A stretch of 45,502 bases of DNA from Clostridia bacterium (GTDB lineage Bacteria > Bacillota > Clostridia > Christensenellales > Borkfalkiaceae), in assembly GCA_021203865.1 (NCBI GenBank), contig JAJQAJ010000076.1:1-45502 (forward strand). Direction: 5' to 3'. A program made the position numbers and the translations under genes. Positions 6,777-14,968 of the stretch are shown piece after piece. The notes under the pieces are model-generated. The model was not told where the DNA came from. It ran no database searches and saw only the letters and a program-made list of their open reading frames with translations. Position 1 is the first letter of the stretch, and every line of letters starts with the position of its first letter.

Positions 6777-7432
6777 TAAGTTTACGGAAGGTTACCAAAC
6801 GATACGGGAAAAACACTGTATTCGAGGATTTTAATCTCGACGTCGAAGAGGGAAAAATCACCTGCGTTCTGGGAGAAAGCGGTGTGGGGAAAACCACACT
6901 TTTAAACATGCTCTCCGGAATTGTGCCGTATGATGGGGAAATTTCAAAAGTCAGGTGCTCGTACATTTTTCAGGAGCCGAGGCTTGTCCCCAATCTCACA
7001 GTCAGAAAGAATCTTCTTCTCGTCTCAAAAGACGAGTCGCGTATAGACGAGACCTTAAAATCCGTCGGGCTTTATGATAAAAGGGACGCGTACCCTGTCA
7101 CTCTTTCCGGAGGAGAGGCGAGACGCGTGGATTTCGCGAGGGCGTATGTTTACGATTCGGACGTCATACTTATGGACGAGCCTTTCACGTCGCTCGATTT
7201 GAAGCTCAAATTCGAGATGATGAACCTCTTTGCCGATTTGCAGAGGCAATCAAAAAAAACAGCAATATTTGTCACCCACGACATAGACGAGTGTGTCATG
7301 CTGTCACATAGAGCCATTGTTCTGAAAGTGGGGAAAATAATGTCAGACACGCGCTTTCCCGGCGAACCGGTGAGATCGTATGAAGAAACGGCGGATATAC
7401 GCGGGAAAATTTATGACGCGCTCATGACTTGA
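6773..7432 (+). CDS. ABC transporter ATP-binding protein (SsuB/TauB type)
   Basis: The 219-residue ATPase has every core motif: Walker A GESGVGKTTLLN, a Q-loop in YIFQEPRLVP, signature LSGGEARRVDFARA, Walker B VILMDEPFTSLD and the switch histidine in VTHDIDE. I place the start at GTG 6773, behind AGGAGG, because it overlaps the permease TGA as GTGA. A TTG 27 bases upstream would add residues unlike the family. The protein should energise import with the two genes before it. The signature arginine stretch (EARRVDFA) is slightly unusual but functional in look. Confidence 0.87.
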   Translation: MISLRKVTKRYGKNTVFEDFNLDVEEGKITCVLGESGVGKTTLLNMLSGIVPYDGEISKVRCSYIFQEPRLVPNLTVRKNLLLVSKDESRIDETLKSVGLYDKRDAYPVTLSGGEARRVDFARAYVYDSDVILMDEPFTSLDLKLKFEMMNLFADLQRQSKKTAIFVTHDIDECVMLSHRAIVLKVGKIMSDTRFPGEPVRSYEETADIRGKIYDALMT

Positions 7433-7484
7433 ATTCTTTGTACAAGGCAATTGAAGGCCGGCTTGTCCATGTGTGTTTTTAGAC

Positions 7485-7513
7485 TTGAATTTTTATCCGG
7501 CACATTGTAAGAT
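7485..7513 (+). promoter_or_regulatory. Possible promoter ahead of the structured RNA
   Basis: TTGAAT (7485-7490), a 17-base spacer and TAAGAT (7508-7513) would start transcription near 7520, exactly where the inverted-repeat RNA begins. Each hexamer has four of six consensus bases. Confidence 0.4.
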
Positions 7514-7519
7514 GTATTG

Positions 7520-7647
7520 GTAAGAAAACCGAAAAGATAAAGGCGGACAGCTGACGGACTGTGGTTAGACACTCGGACCGTGTTCCCATAGTGTGCGAAG
7601 ACGGGACCGCCATCAAAGTTTTTTCAATGTCCTTTTGGTTTTCTTTA
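7520..7647 (+). ncRNA. Candidate structured non-coding RNA
   Basis: A long imperfect inverted repeat pairs 7522-7539 with 7628-7645, with 17 of 18 positions paired including two G.U wobbles; the core is AAGAAAACC with GGTTTTCTT. After an asymmetric internal loop a second stem forms: GGCGG 7542-7546 with CCGCC 7607-7611. Inside, two hairpins are possible, ACAG/CTGT (7547-7562) and ACACT/AGTGT (7569-7594). No open frame covers it. It has its own possible promoter and lies between the ABC operon and the methylase promoter. It matches no RNA class I recognise. An alternative is a miniature inverted-repeat element. Confidence 0.45.
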
Positions 7648-7675
7648 TGACGTTAAAAGGATGTCGGGTTATAAT
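7647..7675 (+). promoter_or_regulatory. Predicted promoter of the restriction-modification operon
   Basis: ATGACG (7647-7652), 17 bases, and a perfect TATAAT (7670-7675) predict a start near 7682, about 25 bases before the methylase ATG. The -35 abuts the end of the structured RNA. Confidence 0.55.
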
Positions 7676-7706
7676 CTAAAACCGCAAATCGCATCAACGT
7701 AATGGG

Positions 7707-8651
7707 ATGTGTTGCATCATGGGAAGAACAGCGCTCAAACAAACAACTGAATGCGCAGAAGTATCGCTTAGACCCGTCATCAAATGGGTTGGCGGAAAGG
7801 GACAGCTTTTAGGTGAGATTGAAAAAAGGCTCCCCCGGGATTTAGGAAACGGCATCAGAAAGTATGCGGAGCCTTTCGTCGGAGGAGGCGCTGTACTTTT
7901 TTATATTCTGAGTAATTATGACCTTGACGACGTGTATATCAGTGACACAAACAAAGAGCTTATCAATGTCTATCGAAAAATACAGACGAATGTCGATGAC
8001 TTAACCGAATCACTGTACGGCTTACAGACGGAGTACTGGCGTTCAGATGAGGACGACAGAAAAAAGATGTTTTATGAAATGAGGAAAAAGTTCAATGGCC
8101 TGATAAAATCTGATGAAAGTGGGGACAGTGTCGAGGCCGCGGTTCTTTTCATATTCATCAATCGGACATGTTTTAACGGGCTCTACCGCGTAAATAAAAG
8201 AGGATTGTACAATGTCCCTGCGGGAAGATATAGTAATCCGCTCATATGTGACGCGGAAAATTTGAAAGCCGTGTCGAAGGCGCTTCGCGGTGTCATCATT
8301 GAATGTGCTGATTACAGGAAGTCTTATGATTTTATAGATAACGAAACTTTTTCGTATTTTGACCCCCCTTATCGTCCTCTCACAAAGACTGCAGCTTTCA
8401 CGTCGTACACCGAAAACCAGTTTGGCGACGACAACCAAAGGGAACTCGCTGAATATGCCGTCAAATTGAAGGCCAAAGGGGCTTTTGTGATGCTGAGTAA
8501 TTCTGATCCAAAGAACACAGACCCTAATGACAATTTTTTTGATGAACTATATTCTCAGTTTGACATAAGCCGCATACAGGCTGCAAGAGCCATAAACAGC
8601 AACGGCGACGCCCGCGGGAAAATAAGTGAGCTGCTCATTTGCGGATATTGA
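7707..8651 (+). CDS. Dam/DpnM-type DNA adenine methyltransferase
   Basis: This 314-residue enzyme should transfer a methyl group from S-adenosylmethionine to N6 of adenine, most likely in GATC as for DpnIIM and Dam. The SAM-binding signature is RPVIKWVGGKGQLL near residue 25, followed by AEPFVGGGAVLFY. The catalytic motif IV is YFDPPYRPL near residue 220, and the order (motif I before IV) is that of the alpha class. Length and order fit the MjaIII/DpnIIM family. An ATG at 7719 is an alternative start; neither has a clear ribosome-binding site. It protects host DNA from the endonuclease encoded next, and may also act in mismatch repair or regulation. Confidence 0.87.
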   Translation: MCCIMGRTALKQTTECAEVSLRPVIKWVGGKGQLLGEIEKRLPRDLGNGIRKYAEPFVGGGAVLFYILSNYDLDDVYISDTNKELINVYRKIQTNVDDLTESLYGLQTEYWRSDEDDRKKMFYEMRKKFNGLIKSDESGDSVEAAVLFIFINRTCFNGLYRVNKRGLYNVPAGRYSNPLICDAENLKAVSKALRGVIIECADYRKSYDFIDNETFSYFDPPYRPLTKTAAFTSYTENQFGDDNQRELAEYAVKLKAKGAFVMLSNSDPKNTDPNDNFFDELYSQFDISRIQAARAINSNGDARGKISELLICGY

Positions 8652-8667
8652 TGATAGAGGGGAAATT

Positions 8668-9614
8668 ATGGCAAGGGATTTTGAAGAATGGTTTCACACG
8701 TTTCGAGAAAGCATCAACACATTTGATTTCTATGTTGATTTTGAAAGTGTATACAGGAAGGCCAATGCTCATAAAACGGAGCTGTATCTTCTCAATTCTC
8801 TCATTGGTTCAAAAGACATAAAGCGTGATTTTAAAAAACTTGTGGAGGAATATCCTAAGGTATTAAATGCCGTTCCCATTCTTGTCGCCATCGGACAAAG
8901 TGACGAAAAGAAGACTGTGCATTGTGAGGATGATCTTCACACATACAACTATAACTTCAACATTCGCTCCGTGGAATCTTTGAATCAGGACAAAGACGAT
9001 GACATTGAGAACGATATGGAGGCGTATACCTATTTCATGGAGCAGACCGGTTTGTTTGATCTTCTTCAGAATCGTAAAGTTACCAATCTGTACGATTATG
9101 CCACAGGGGTTGAAGTTGGACTTGATTCCAACGGACGAAAAAATCGTAGCGGACACCTGATGGAAAACCTCACTCAGGGATACATAGAAAAGGCGAATTT
9201 CAAAATGGTGAATTATAGTCCCGAATTGAAAAATGACGGAAGTCTGGACTGGATTTTTTTCAAGGAACTGGACTCGACGAAGGTTGAGAAATTATTTGGC
9301 GTGGATCTTTCTCCAATTACGGACAACGGCGGGACAATAAAACGTTTTGATTTTGTGGTGAAGACGCCTTCCACAGTCTATGGAATAGAAACAAACTATT
9401 ATTCAAAAGGCGGCAGCAAACCAATCGAAACATCACGAAGTTACAAAAACATCGCGTTGGGAGCTCGTAACATTAAAGCTTCAGATTCGTCTGGTTCACG
9501 GATGGCAAAGGATGGGGCGACGGGAAACATCTGAAAGCGGCCTTTGATGTCCTTGAAGATTTGTACAACATTGCCGACATGGAAGAAAATATCATGTCAA
9601 ATATTTTCAAATAA
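8668..9614 (+). pseudogene. DpnII-type restriction endonuclease, frameshifted near the C terminus
   Basis: The frame opens at ATG 8668 behind GAGGGG and matches DpnII/MboI endonucleases that cut unmethylated GATC. The catalytic region is present: RFDFVVKTPSTVYGIETNYY, then GGSKPIETSRSYKNIALGAR. After codon 9475-9477 one G appears to be missing. The reading frame then runs into unrelated residues and stops at 9534, while the correct continuation FRFVWFTDGKGWGDGKHLKA is found from 9480 in another frame and ends at TAA 9612-9614. The intact enzyme would be about 315 residues. The loss removes the last 45. This may be true inactivation, phase variation or a sequencing error. Confidence 0.75.
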
Positions 9615-9621
9615 AGTGCAC

Positions 9622-10386
9622 ATGGGTAAGAAAAAATCTGTTGTTTGGGAACCGGAAAATTTTGAAGTTGAGACGTCGTCTGTCTGGAGTTTCCCCGACA
9701 GGGGTGACTGGGCGACACATGACGCCAAGTGGCGCGGAAATTGGTCTCCCTATATTCCCAGAAATGTCATCCTTCTGTATTCAGATGAAGGCGACGTCGT
9801 TCTCGACCAGTTTGTCGGAGGTGGCACGACATTGGTTGAAGCGAAATTGCTTCATCGTCATTCCATCGGAATAGACGTAAACGACAAAGCCCTGGAAAGA
9901 TGCAGGGAAAAGACGGATTTTTCGGTTCCGGGAGATGACAGCCATGTTTCCTTAGTCATTAGAAAAGGTGACGCCCGGAACCTTGATTTTATCGATTCCG
10001 GAAGCATAGACTTAATTTGCACGCATCCCCCCTATGCGAACATAATCCATTACAGCGAAGGACAAGACATAAATGAAGATTTGTCAAACTATAAACCAAA
10101 TGAATTTCTTGAAAGAATGAAGCAAGTCGCCTCAGAATGTTATCGCGTTCTAAAAAAAGACAAGTATTGCGCGATACTCATGGGTGACGCCAGAAAGAAC
10201 GGACACGTCGTGCCCCTCGCCTTCAACACAATGCAAATCTTCTTGGACGCCGGATTTGTCACAAAGGAGATAATCATTAAGGAACAGCATAACTGCAAAG
10301 CCACCGGATATTGGAAATCCACGGCTCAAAAGTACAAGTTCATGCTGCTTGCCCATGAATATCTGTTCGTTTTTCACAAAAAATGA
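9622..10386 (+). CDS. Second DNA methyltransferase of the DpnII-like locus
   Basis: This 254-residue methyltransferase starts at ATG 9622, eight bases after the restored end of the endonuclease frame. It has a motif I of the DxFxGxGTT kind (LDQFVGGGTTLVEAKLLHR) near residue 57 and a motif IV ICTHPPYANII near residue 134, and an N-terminal block RGNWSPYIPRN. It probably methylates adenine N6 or cytosine N4. By position it corresponds to the accessory methylase of DpnII systems, but order and sequence differ (here methylase, nuclease, methylase). Its target may be the same site, single-stranded or hemimethylated DNA. The specificity cannot be read from the sequence. Confidence 0.75.
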   Translation: MGKKKSVVWEPENFEVETSSVWSFPDRGDWATHDAKWRGNWSPYIPRNVILLYSDEGDVVLDQFVGGGTTLVEAKLLHRHSIGIDVNDKALERCREKTDFSVPGDDSHVSLVIRKGDARNLDFIDSGSIDLICTHPPYANIIHYSEGQDINEDLSNYKPNEFLERMKQVASECYRVLKKDKYCAILMGDARKNGHVVPLAFNTMQIFLDAGFVTKEIIIKEQHNCKATGYWKSTAQKYKFMLLAHEYLFVFHKK

Positions 10387-10412
10387 ATGCTCGCATGAGA
10401 GTAATGAAGAGG

Positions 10413-10435
10413 GAGCCGAATGAATGGCTCTTTTT
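10413..10435 (+). terminator. Terminator of the restriction-modification operon
   Basis: GAGCC (10413-10417) and GGCTC (10426-10430) form a short stem around GAATGAAT, with T5 directly after. Flanking ATGAA/TTCAT bases could lengthen it. Confidence 0.65.
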
Positions 10436-10500
10436 CATTTGGGACAAATAAATGTAAATTTCTCGCAACTCAAAATGTTTTTTTTCATGACCGATTTGAT

Positions 10501-10530
10501 TTTACAAGGCGAGGCTGGCTGTGTTATACT
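10501..10530 (+). promoter_or_regulatory. Predicted promoter of the purine operon
   Basis: TTTACA (10501-10506), 18 bases, and TATACT (10525-10530) predict a start near 10537. The leader then contains an inverted repeat, CATGTTGT 10534-10541 with ACAACATG 10565-10572, and an inner TGAC/GTCA. I see no guanine-riboswitch or PRPP-riboswitch consensus and no clear PurR box pair. The inverted repeat may be an operator or leader hairpin. Confidence 0.5.
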
Positions 10531-10609
10531 CTACATGTTGTTGGGTGACCGGTAGCTGTCAAGCACAACATGGTGTGTTTGATTTTATTTTTTTCACGGA
10601 GAGGGTCAT

Positions 10610-11107
10610 ATGGGCAAAATTGCGGTCGTGCTGGGGTCGAAATCCGATTTCCCCGTCGTTAAAAATTGTGTCGCCACGCTTAAAAATTTCGGAGCCGAGT
10701 ATGTCGTGAGAGTCATATCCGCGCACAGGACGGCGGATGAAGCGAGAAACTTCGCCGCGGACGCGAGAGAAAATGGGATTGACGTCATAATCTGCGCTGC
10801 GGGGAAGGCTGCACATCTCGGAGGGTTCATGGCGGCATACACGACGCTTCCCATAATCGGCCTCCCTGTGAAGACGGACATGATGGGCGGAATGGACAGC
10901 CTCCTTTCCATGGTGCAGATGCCTTCCGGCGTCCCGGTCGCGTGCGTCGGGGTGAACGGGGCAGAGAACGCCGCGCTTTACGCGCTTGAAATCGAGGGCA
11001 TAACGGACCCTAAGATGGCGTCCAGAATGGCGCTTTACCGTGACGCCATGAGAGATAAAATAGCAGAGGATGACAAAGCTCTGCAAGATGAGCTTTACGC
11101 GAAGTGA
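10610..11107 (+). CDS. purE: N5-carboxyaminoimidazole ribonucleotide mutase PurE
   Basis: The 165-residue protein belongs to the class I PurE family, which converts N5-CAIR to CAIR in the sixth stage of IMP synthesis. GSKSDFPVVKNC near the N terminus is the substrate phosphate-binding loop. SAHRTADEARNFA contains the conserved SAHR histidine, and AGKAAHLGGFMAAYTTLPII follows as in the family. It begins behind GGAGAGGG. No purK is seen next to it, so N5-CAIR must come from a synthetase elsewhere or the enzyme may work at high bicarbonate. It is the first gene of the purine cluster but is separated from purC by a terminator-like hairpin. Confidence 0.93.
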   Translation: MGKIAVVLGSKSDFPVVKNCVATLKNFGAEYVVRVISAHRTADEARNFAADARENGIDVIICAAGKAAHLGGFMAAYTTLPIIGLPVKTDMMGGMDSLLSMVQMPSGVPVACVGVNGAENAALYALEIEGITDPKMASRMALYRDAMRDKIAEDDKALQDELYAK

Positions 11108-11111
11108 AAAG

Positions 11112-11134
11112 AACCGCAGCACGCTGCGGTTTTA
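11112..11134 (+). terminator. Hairpin with T-tract between purE and purC
   Basis: AACCGCAG (11112-11119) and CTGCGGTT (11124-11131) form a perfect eight-base stem with a CACG loop, followed by TT then ATATATTTAT. The short T-run suggests partial termination, which would make purE more abundant than the rest of the operon. Confidence 0.6.
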
Positions 11135-11155
11135 TATATTTATAAGGAGATCGTT

Positions 11156-11875
11156 ATGGAAAAAAAGGAGCTTCTTTACGAGGGAAAAGCAAAAAAGGTG
11201 TATCTCACCGATGACCCCGATTTGGTCATCGTCGATTACAAGGACGACGCGACCGCGCTCAACGGGCTGAAGAAGGGAACCATCCAAGGGAAGGGCCCCA
11301 TCAACAACAGAATGTCCAACATGCTCATGGAAATGCTGGAAAAAAAGGGTGTCCCCACTCATTACGCGGGTCAGATTGATGACAGGAACACGCTCGTCAA
11401 AAGGGTGGAGATAGTGCCTTTGGAAACAATCGTGAGGAACGTCGCCGCTGGCAGTTTTTCAAAAAGGTTCGGCGTGGCGGAAGGCACGCCTCTAAAATCC
11501 CCCGCGGTGGAGTTTTCATATAAATCCGACGCTCTCGGTGACCCGTTCATCAACTCATCGCAGGCTATAGCGCTCGGGATAGCGACAAAGGAGGAGATAG
11601 AGAAGATAGAGGACATCGCCCTCAAAGTCAACGGGTACCTCATCGCCTTTTTCAAAGAGCTGAGAATCGACCTTATAGACTTCAAAATAGAGCTCGGAAG
11701 ATACAAGGGCGACATTATCCTCGCGGATGAGATTTCCCCCGACACATGCAGGTTCTGGGAGGCCGGCACGTGGGACACGACAAAGCACACGAGTTATGAC
11801 AAGGACAGGTTCAGAAGGGACCTCGGCGGTGTGGAAGACGCGTACGAGGAGATATTCAGGAGGATTGGCGGCTGA
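11156..11875 (+). CDS. purC: SAICAR synthetase PurC
   Basis: The 239-residue enzyme joins aspartate to CAIR using ATP to make SAICAR. The start (LLYEGKAKKVYLTDDPDLVI) is the ATP-binding N terminus of the family, and LETIVRNVAAGSFSKRFGV and LADEISPDTCRFWEAGT are the other diagnostic blocks. It is behind AAGGAG and of normal length. Its TGA is followed after one base by the purF ATG, so the two are coupled. purB, which would split SAICAR, is not in this window. Confidence 0.95.
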   Translation: MEKKELLYEGKAKKVYLTDDPDLVIVDYKDDATALNGLKKGTIQGKGPINNRMSNMLMEMLEKKGVPTHYAGQIDDRNTLVKRVEIVPLETIVRNVAAGSFSKRFGVAEGTPLKSPAVEFSYKSDALGDPFINSSQAIALGIATKEEIEKIEDIALKVNGYLIAFFKELRIDLIDFKIELGRYKGDIILADEISPDTCRFWEAGTWDTTKHTSYDKDRFRRDLGGVEDAYEEIFRRIGG

Positions 11876-11876
11876 A

Positions 11877-13304
11877 ATGGATTCGGATTGCATAAAGGCG
11901 CCGTTTGACTCATTCCATGAGGAATGCGGGGTTTTCGGAATATATTCGCCTGAGAACAGGGATGTCGCGAGGACAGTCTATTACGGCCTGTACGCTCTCC
12001 AGCACAGGGGGCAGGAGAGCTCCGGGATAGCGGTTTCATACGCCAACCGCATCCAGTATTACAAGGGTATGGGACTAGTTTCCGACGTGTTTTCCGGCGG
12101 CAGGCTTGACTCGCTTCCCCAGGGCGACATCGCGATAGGCCACGTCCGTTATTCGACGACCGGCGCGAGCCAGCTTCTGAACGCTCAGCCCGTCATACTC
12201 ACGGGCAAATGTGGAATGATGGCCGTCGCTCACAACGGCAACCTCATGAATTCAAAGGAACTTCGCGACGAACTGCTCGCACAAAACGCCGTTTTCCAGA
12301 CCACCATAGATTCGGAGGTAATGGCCGTTTTCATAAACTCCCTTTCCGACGGCGACATAATAAACGGTGTCAGGAGGGCGTGCCCGAAGTTCAGGGGCTC
12401 CTATGCGCTTTTGATAATGACCACAAACGAGCTTATCGCGGTGAGGGACCCCTTCGGCATAAGGCCGCTCTGCATAGGAAGGTCGGACGACGAATATTTC
12501 GTTTCGAGTGAGAGCTGCGCTCTTGACGCCGTCGGGGCAGATTTCGTGAGGGACGTCAAACCCGGCGAGATAGTCATAATCAGCGAGGACGGCATAAGAA
12601 GCGAGATGATGGACGATATCCCAGAAAAAAGCAGGATGTGCATCTTTGAGTATGTCTATTTCGCGCGCCACGACTCCGTAATGGACGGTTGTTCGGTTTA
12701 CGGAGCGAGATATGAGGCCGGAAAACTTCTCGCGAGACATTGCGGCATCGACGCAGACCTCGTCTCCGGCGTTCCGGATTCCGGTGTCGTCGCGGCGAGA
12801 GGATACGCTGAGGAGAGCGGAATACCATATGTTGAGGCGCTCGCCAAAAACAGGTACGTCGGACGGACGTTCATCCAGCCGGAACAGAAACAGAGAGAGA
12901 ACGCCCTGAACGTCAAAATGAACGCCCTTAGAGCCAACATCAAAGGAAAACGTCTTGTCATCATAGACGACTCCATCGTCCGCGGCACGACCATGAGACG
13001 GCTCGTCAAAATGCTCAGGGACGCCGGCGCGAAAGAAGTGCACATAAGGGTTTGCAGCCCCATAATAAAGCACCCGTGCCACCTGGGGATAGACATTCAG
13101 ACCTATTCGCAGCTCATAGGCGCGTACAAGGACGAAAAGCAGATATGTATAAGCCTTGGCGCGGACAGCGTGAGGTATCTTTCCGTCGAGGACCTCGTCG
13201 AAACCTGCAAATCGGCGAGCGTCGGGTTCTGTCTCGGCTGTTTTACCGGTGATTACCCCTATCCCGTTGATGGCTATGAGGCGGACAAACTTAAATTAGA
13301 GTGA
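11877..13304 (+). CDS. purF: Amidophosphoribosyltransferase PurF
   Basis: This 475-residue enzyme makes phosphoribosylamine from PRPP and glutamine, the committed step of the pathway. I set the start at ATG 11877. The 16-residue N-terminal propeptide would be cleaved to expose the nucleophile Cys17 (FHEECGVFGIYS). The PRPP loop is VIIDDSIVRGTT. The C terminus has GFCLGCFTGDYP, the CxxC that with two other cysteines binds the 4Fe-4S cluster in Bacillus-type PurF, so oxygen sensitivity is expected. The GATase domain includes GHVRYSTTGAS and AHNGNL. An upstream in-frame ATG at 11727 inside purC is ruled out by the propeptide. Confidence 0.95.
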   Translation: MDSDCIKAPFDSFHEECGVFGIYSPENRDVARTVYYGLYALQHRGQESSGIAVSYANRIQYYKGMGLVSDVFSGGRLDSLPQGDIAIGHVRYSTTGASQLLNAQPVILTGKCGMMAVAHNGNLMNSKELRDELLAQNAVFQTTIDSEVMAVFINSLSDGDIINGVRRACPKFRGSYALLIMTTNELIAVRDPFGIRPLCIGRSDDEYFVSSESCALDAVGADFVRDVKPGEIVIISEDGIRSEMMDDIPEKSRMCIFEYVYFARHDSVMDGCSVYGARYEAGKLLARHCGIDADLVSGVPDSGVVAARGYAEESGIPYVEALAKNRYVGRTFIQPEQKQRENALNVKMNALRANIKGKRLVIIDDSIVRGTTMRRLVKMLRDAGAKEVHIRVCSPIIKHPCHLGIDIQTYSQLIGAYKDEKQICISLGADSVRYLSVEDLVETCKSASVGFCLGCFTGDYPYPVDGYEADKLKLE

Positions 13305-13308
13305 ATAT

Positions 13309-14334
13309 ATGCCTATAAGTTACAAAGACAGCGGAGTGGACGTCACGCGCGGCTACGAAGCGGTGAAACTCATGAAAGGATATGCGCGGGAAACGTACAA
13401 CAGCCTCACTCTCAGTGACCTGGGGTCCTTCGGCGGATTCATGTCTCTTCCCGCGGGATACAGGGAGCCCGTGCTCGTTTCCGGCGCGGACGGCGTGGGA
13501 ACCAAACTAAAGCTCGCCTTTCTCGCGGACATACACGACACCATAGGCGTCGACGTCGTGGCGATGTGCGTCAACGACATAGTCGCCCAGGGCGCGAAGC
13601 CTTTATATTTTCTCGACTATTTCGCGACGGGGGGTCTTGACCCTCAAAAGGCCGCCGATGTCGTGAAAGGCGTGTCTCGAGGCTGCAAAGAGGCGGGATG
13701 CGTCCTCATAGGCGGGGAAACCGCCGAGATGCCGGGTTTTTATCCTCCCGGGGAGTATGACCTTGCGGGCTTTTCGACCGGCGTCGTGGAAAAAGAGAAG
13801 ATAATCACGGGAAAAGACATAAAGGAAGGTGACGTCCTGTACGGTATTCCTTCTTCTGGGCTTCATTCTAACGGTTTTTCGCTCGTGAGAAAGCTTTTCG
13901 GCGAAAAAAAGAAAAAGCTCTGCGTCCATTCCGATGAGCTCGGAGGAAGAATAATCGACGTTCTTTTGACACCGACGAAAATTTACGTCAAAACCGTGCT
14001 CTCCGTTTTGGACGCCGGTGTGGACGTGAAAGGCATGGCGCACATTACGGGAGGGGGATTCATCGAGAACATTCCGAGGATGATGCCGGAAGGTCTCGGC
14101 TGTGAGGTTAAAATTAACCAAGGGGAAATTCCGCCGATTTTCAAAATGATAAAGAGGATGTCGGGGCTTTGTGATGAAGAACTTTACAACACGTTCAACA
14201 TGGGCACGGGTTTTGTTATTATCGTGAGCCCTGATGAAGCTCAGAAGCTTGAGGACTGCCTTGCGGGTCTCGGCGAAAGATATTGGGAGATGGGTGAAGT
14301 TAAAAAAGGAGGAGGCGTGAAGCTTGTCGGCTGA
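13309..14334 (+). CDS. purM: AIR synthetase PurM
   Basis: The 341-residue protein cyclises FGAM to aminoimidazole ribonucleotide with ATP. The family start YKDSGVDVTRGYEAVKLMKG is followed by SGADGVGTKLKLA and AQGAKPLYFLDYFATG, with the glycine-rich GGETAEMPGFYPPGEYDLAG in the middle. Length is normal. It begins four bases after purF and ends in a small overlap with purN. Confidence 0.96.
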   Translation: MPISYKDSGVDVTRGYEAVKLMKGYARETYNSLTLSDLGSFGGFMSLPAGYREPVLVSGADGVGTKLKLAFLADIHDTIGVDVVAMCVNDIVAQGAKPLYFLDYFATGGLDPQKAADVVKGVSRGCKEAGCVLIGGETAEMPGFYPPGEYDLAGFSTGVVEKEKIITGKDIKEGDVLYGIPSSGLHSNGFSLVRKLFGEKKKKLCVHSDELGGRIIDVLLTPTKIYVKTVLSVLDAGVDVKGMAHITGGGFIENIPRMMPEGLGCEVKINQGEIPPIFKMIKRMSGLCDEELYNTFNMGTGFVIIVSPDEAQKLEDCLAGLGERYWEMGEVKKGGGVKLVG

Positions 14335-14953
14335 CCTTGAAAAGATAGCCGTCTTCGCCTCGGGGTCCGGGACAGACTTCCAGTCGGTGATTGACGCGAA
14401 CAAAAAAGATCCTTTTTGTGAGATAAGATATCTCATAGCCTCAAAGGCGGGCATAGGCGCCGTTGAAAGAGCCGAAAGGGAGGGAATAGAAGCGAGAGTC
14501 TTTTCCTCAAAAGACTTCTCCTCCCTGGACGTGCTCTATACGGAGCTTGAAAAGCTTCTTAAAGACGCGGGCGTAAAATATGTCGTCCTCGCGGGTTGGC
14601 TGAAAATCATTCCTTCCCGCTTCGTGAAGGCGTTTGAGGACAGGATGATAAACATCCATCCGTCACTCATACCGTCTTTCTGCGGCGAAGGGTTTTACGG
14701 CCTCAGGGTCCATGAGGCGGCGATAAATTATGGTGTCAAAGTGTCGGGATGCACGGTGCATTTCGTCGACGAGACCCCGGACGGCGGCGCGATAATAGCC
14801 CAGAGGGCGGTGGAGGTCTTCCCCTCCGACACGCCGGAGGAGCTTTCAAGACGGATTCTCAAAGAGGAACACGAACTTTTGCCGTTTTGTGTGAGAAAAC
14901 TCTGCGAGGGCAAATTAAAAAAAGACGGACGGAAAGTCACTCTTATCGATTGA
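14324..14953 (+). CDS. purN: Phosphoribosylglycinamide formyltransferase PurN
   Basis: The 209-residue enzyme formylates GAR using 10-formyl-tetrahydrofolate. The start is TTG at 14324, behind AAAGGAGGAGG within purM, overlapping it by 11 bases. ASGSGTDFQSVID is the substrate loop (usually GSGTN, here with D). The catalytic NIHPSLIPSF carries the Asn and His, and VDETPDGGAIIAQ the Asp. The PurN-type enzyme uses a folate donor; no formate-dependent PurT is seen. The protein is a little longer than typical (about 190 residues). Confidence 0.94.
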   Translation: MSADLEKIAVFASGSGTDFQSVIDANKKDPFCEIRYLIASKAGIGAVERAEREGIEARVFSSKDFSSLDVLYTELEKLLKDAGVKYVVLAGWLKIIPSRFVKAFEDRMINIHPSLIPSFCGEGFYGLRVHEAAINYGVKVSGCTVHFVDETPDGGAIIAQRAVEVFPSDTPEELSRRILKEEHELLPFCVRKLCEGKLKKDGRKVTLID

Positions 14954-14968
14954 AACGGAGGAAAAGAA

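Noticed and set aside
7600-7612. T-box-like GGGACCGC
   Set aside because: It lacks the AGGGTGGNACCGCG consensus, the specifier stem and a downstream aminoacyl-tRNA or amino acid gene.
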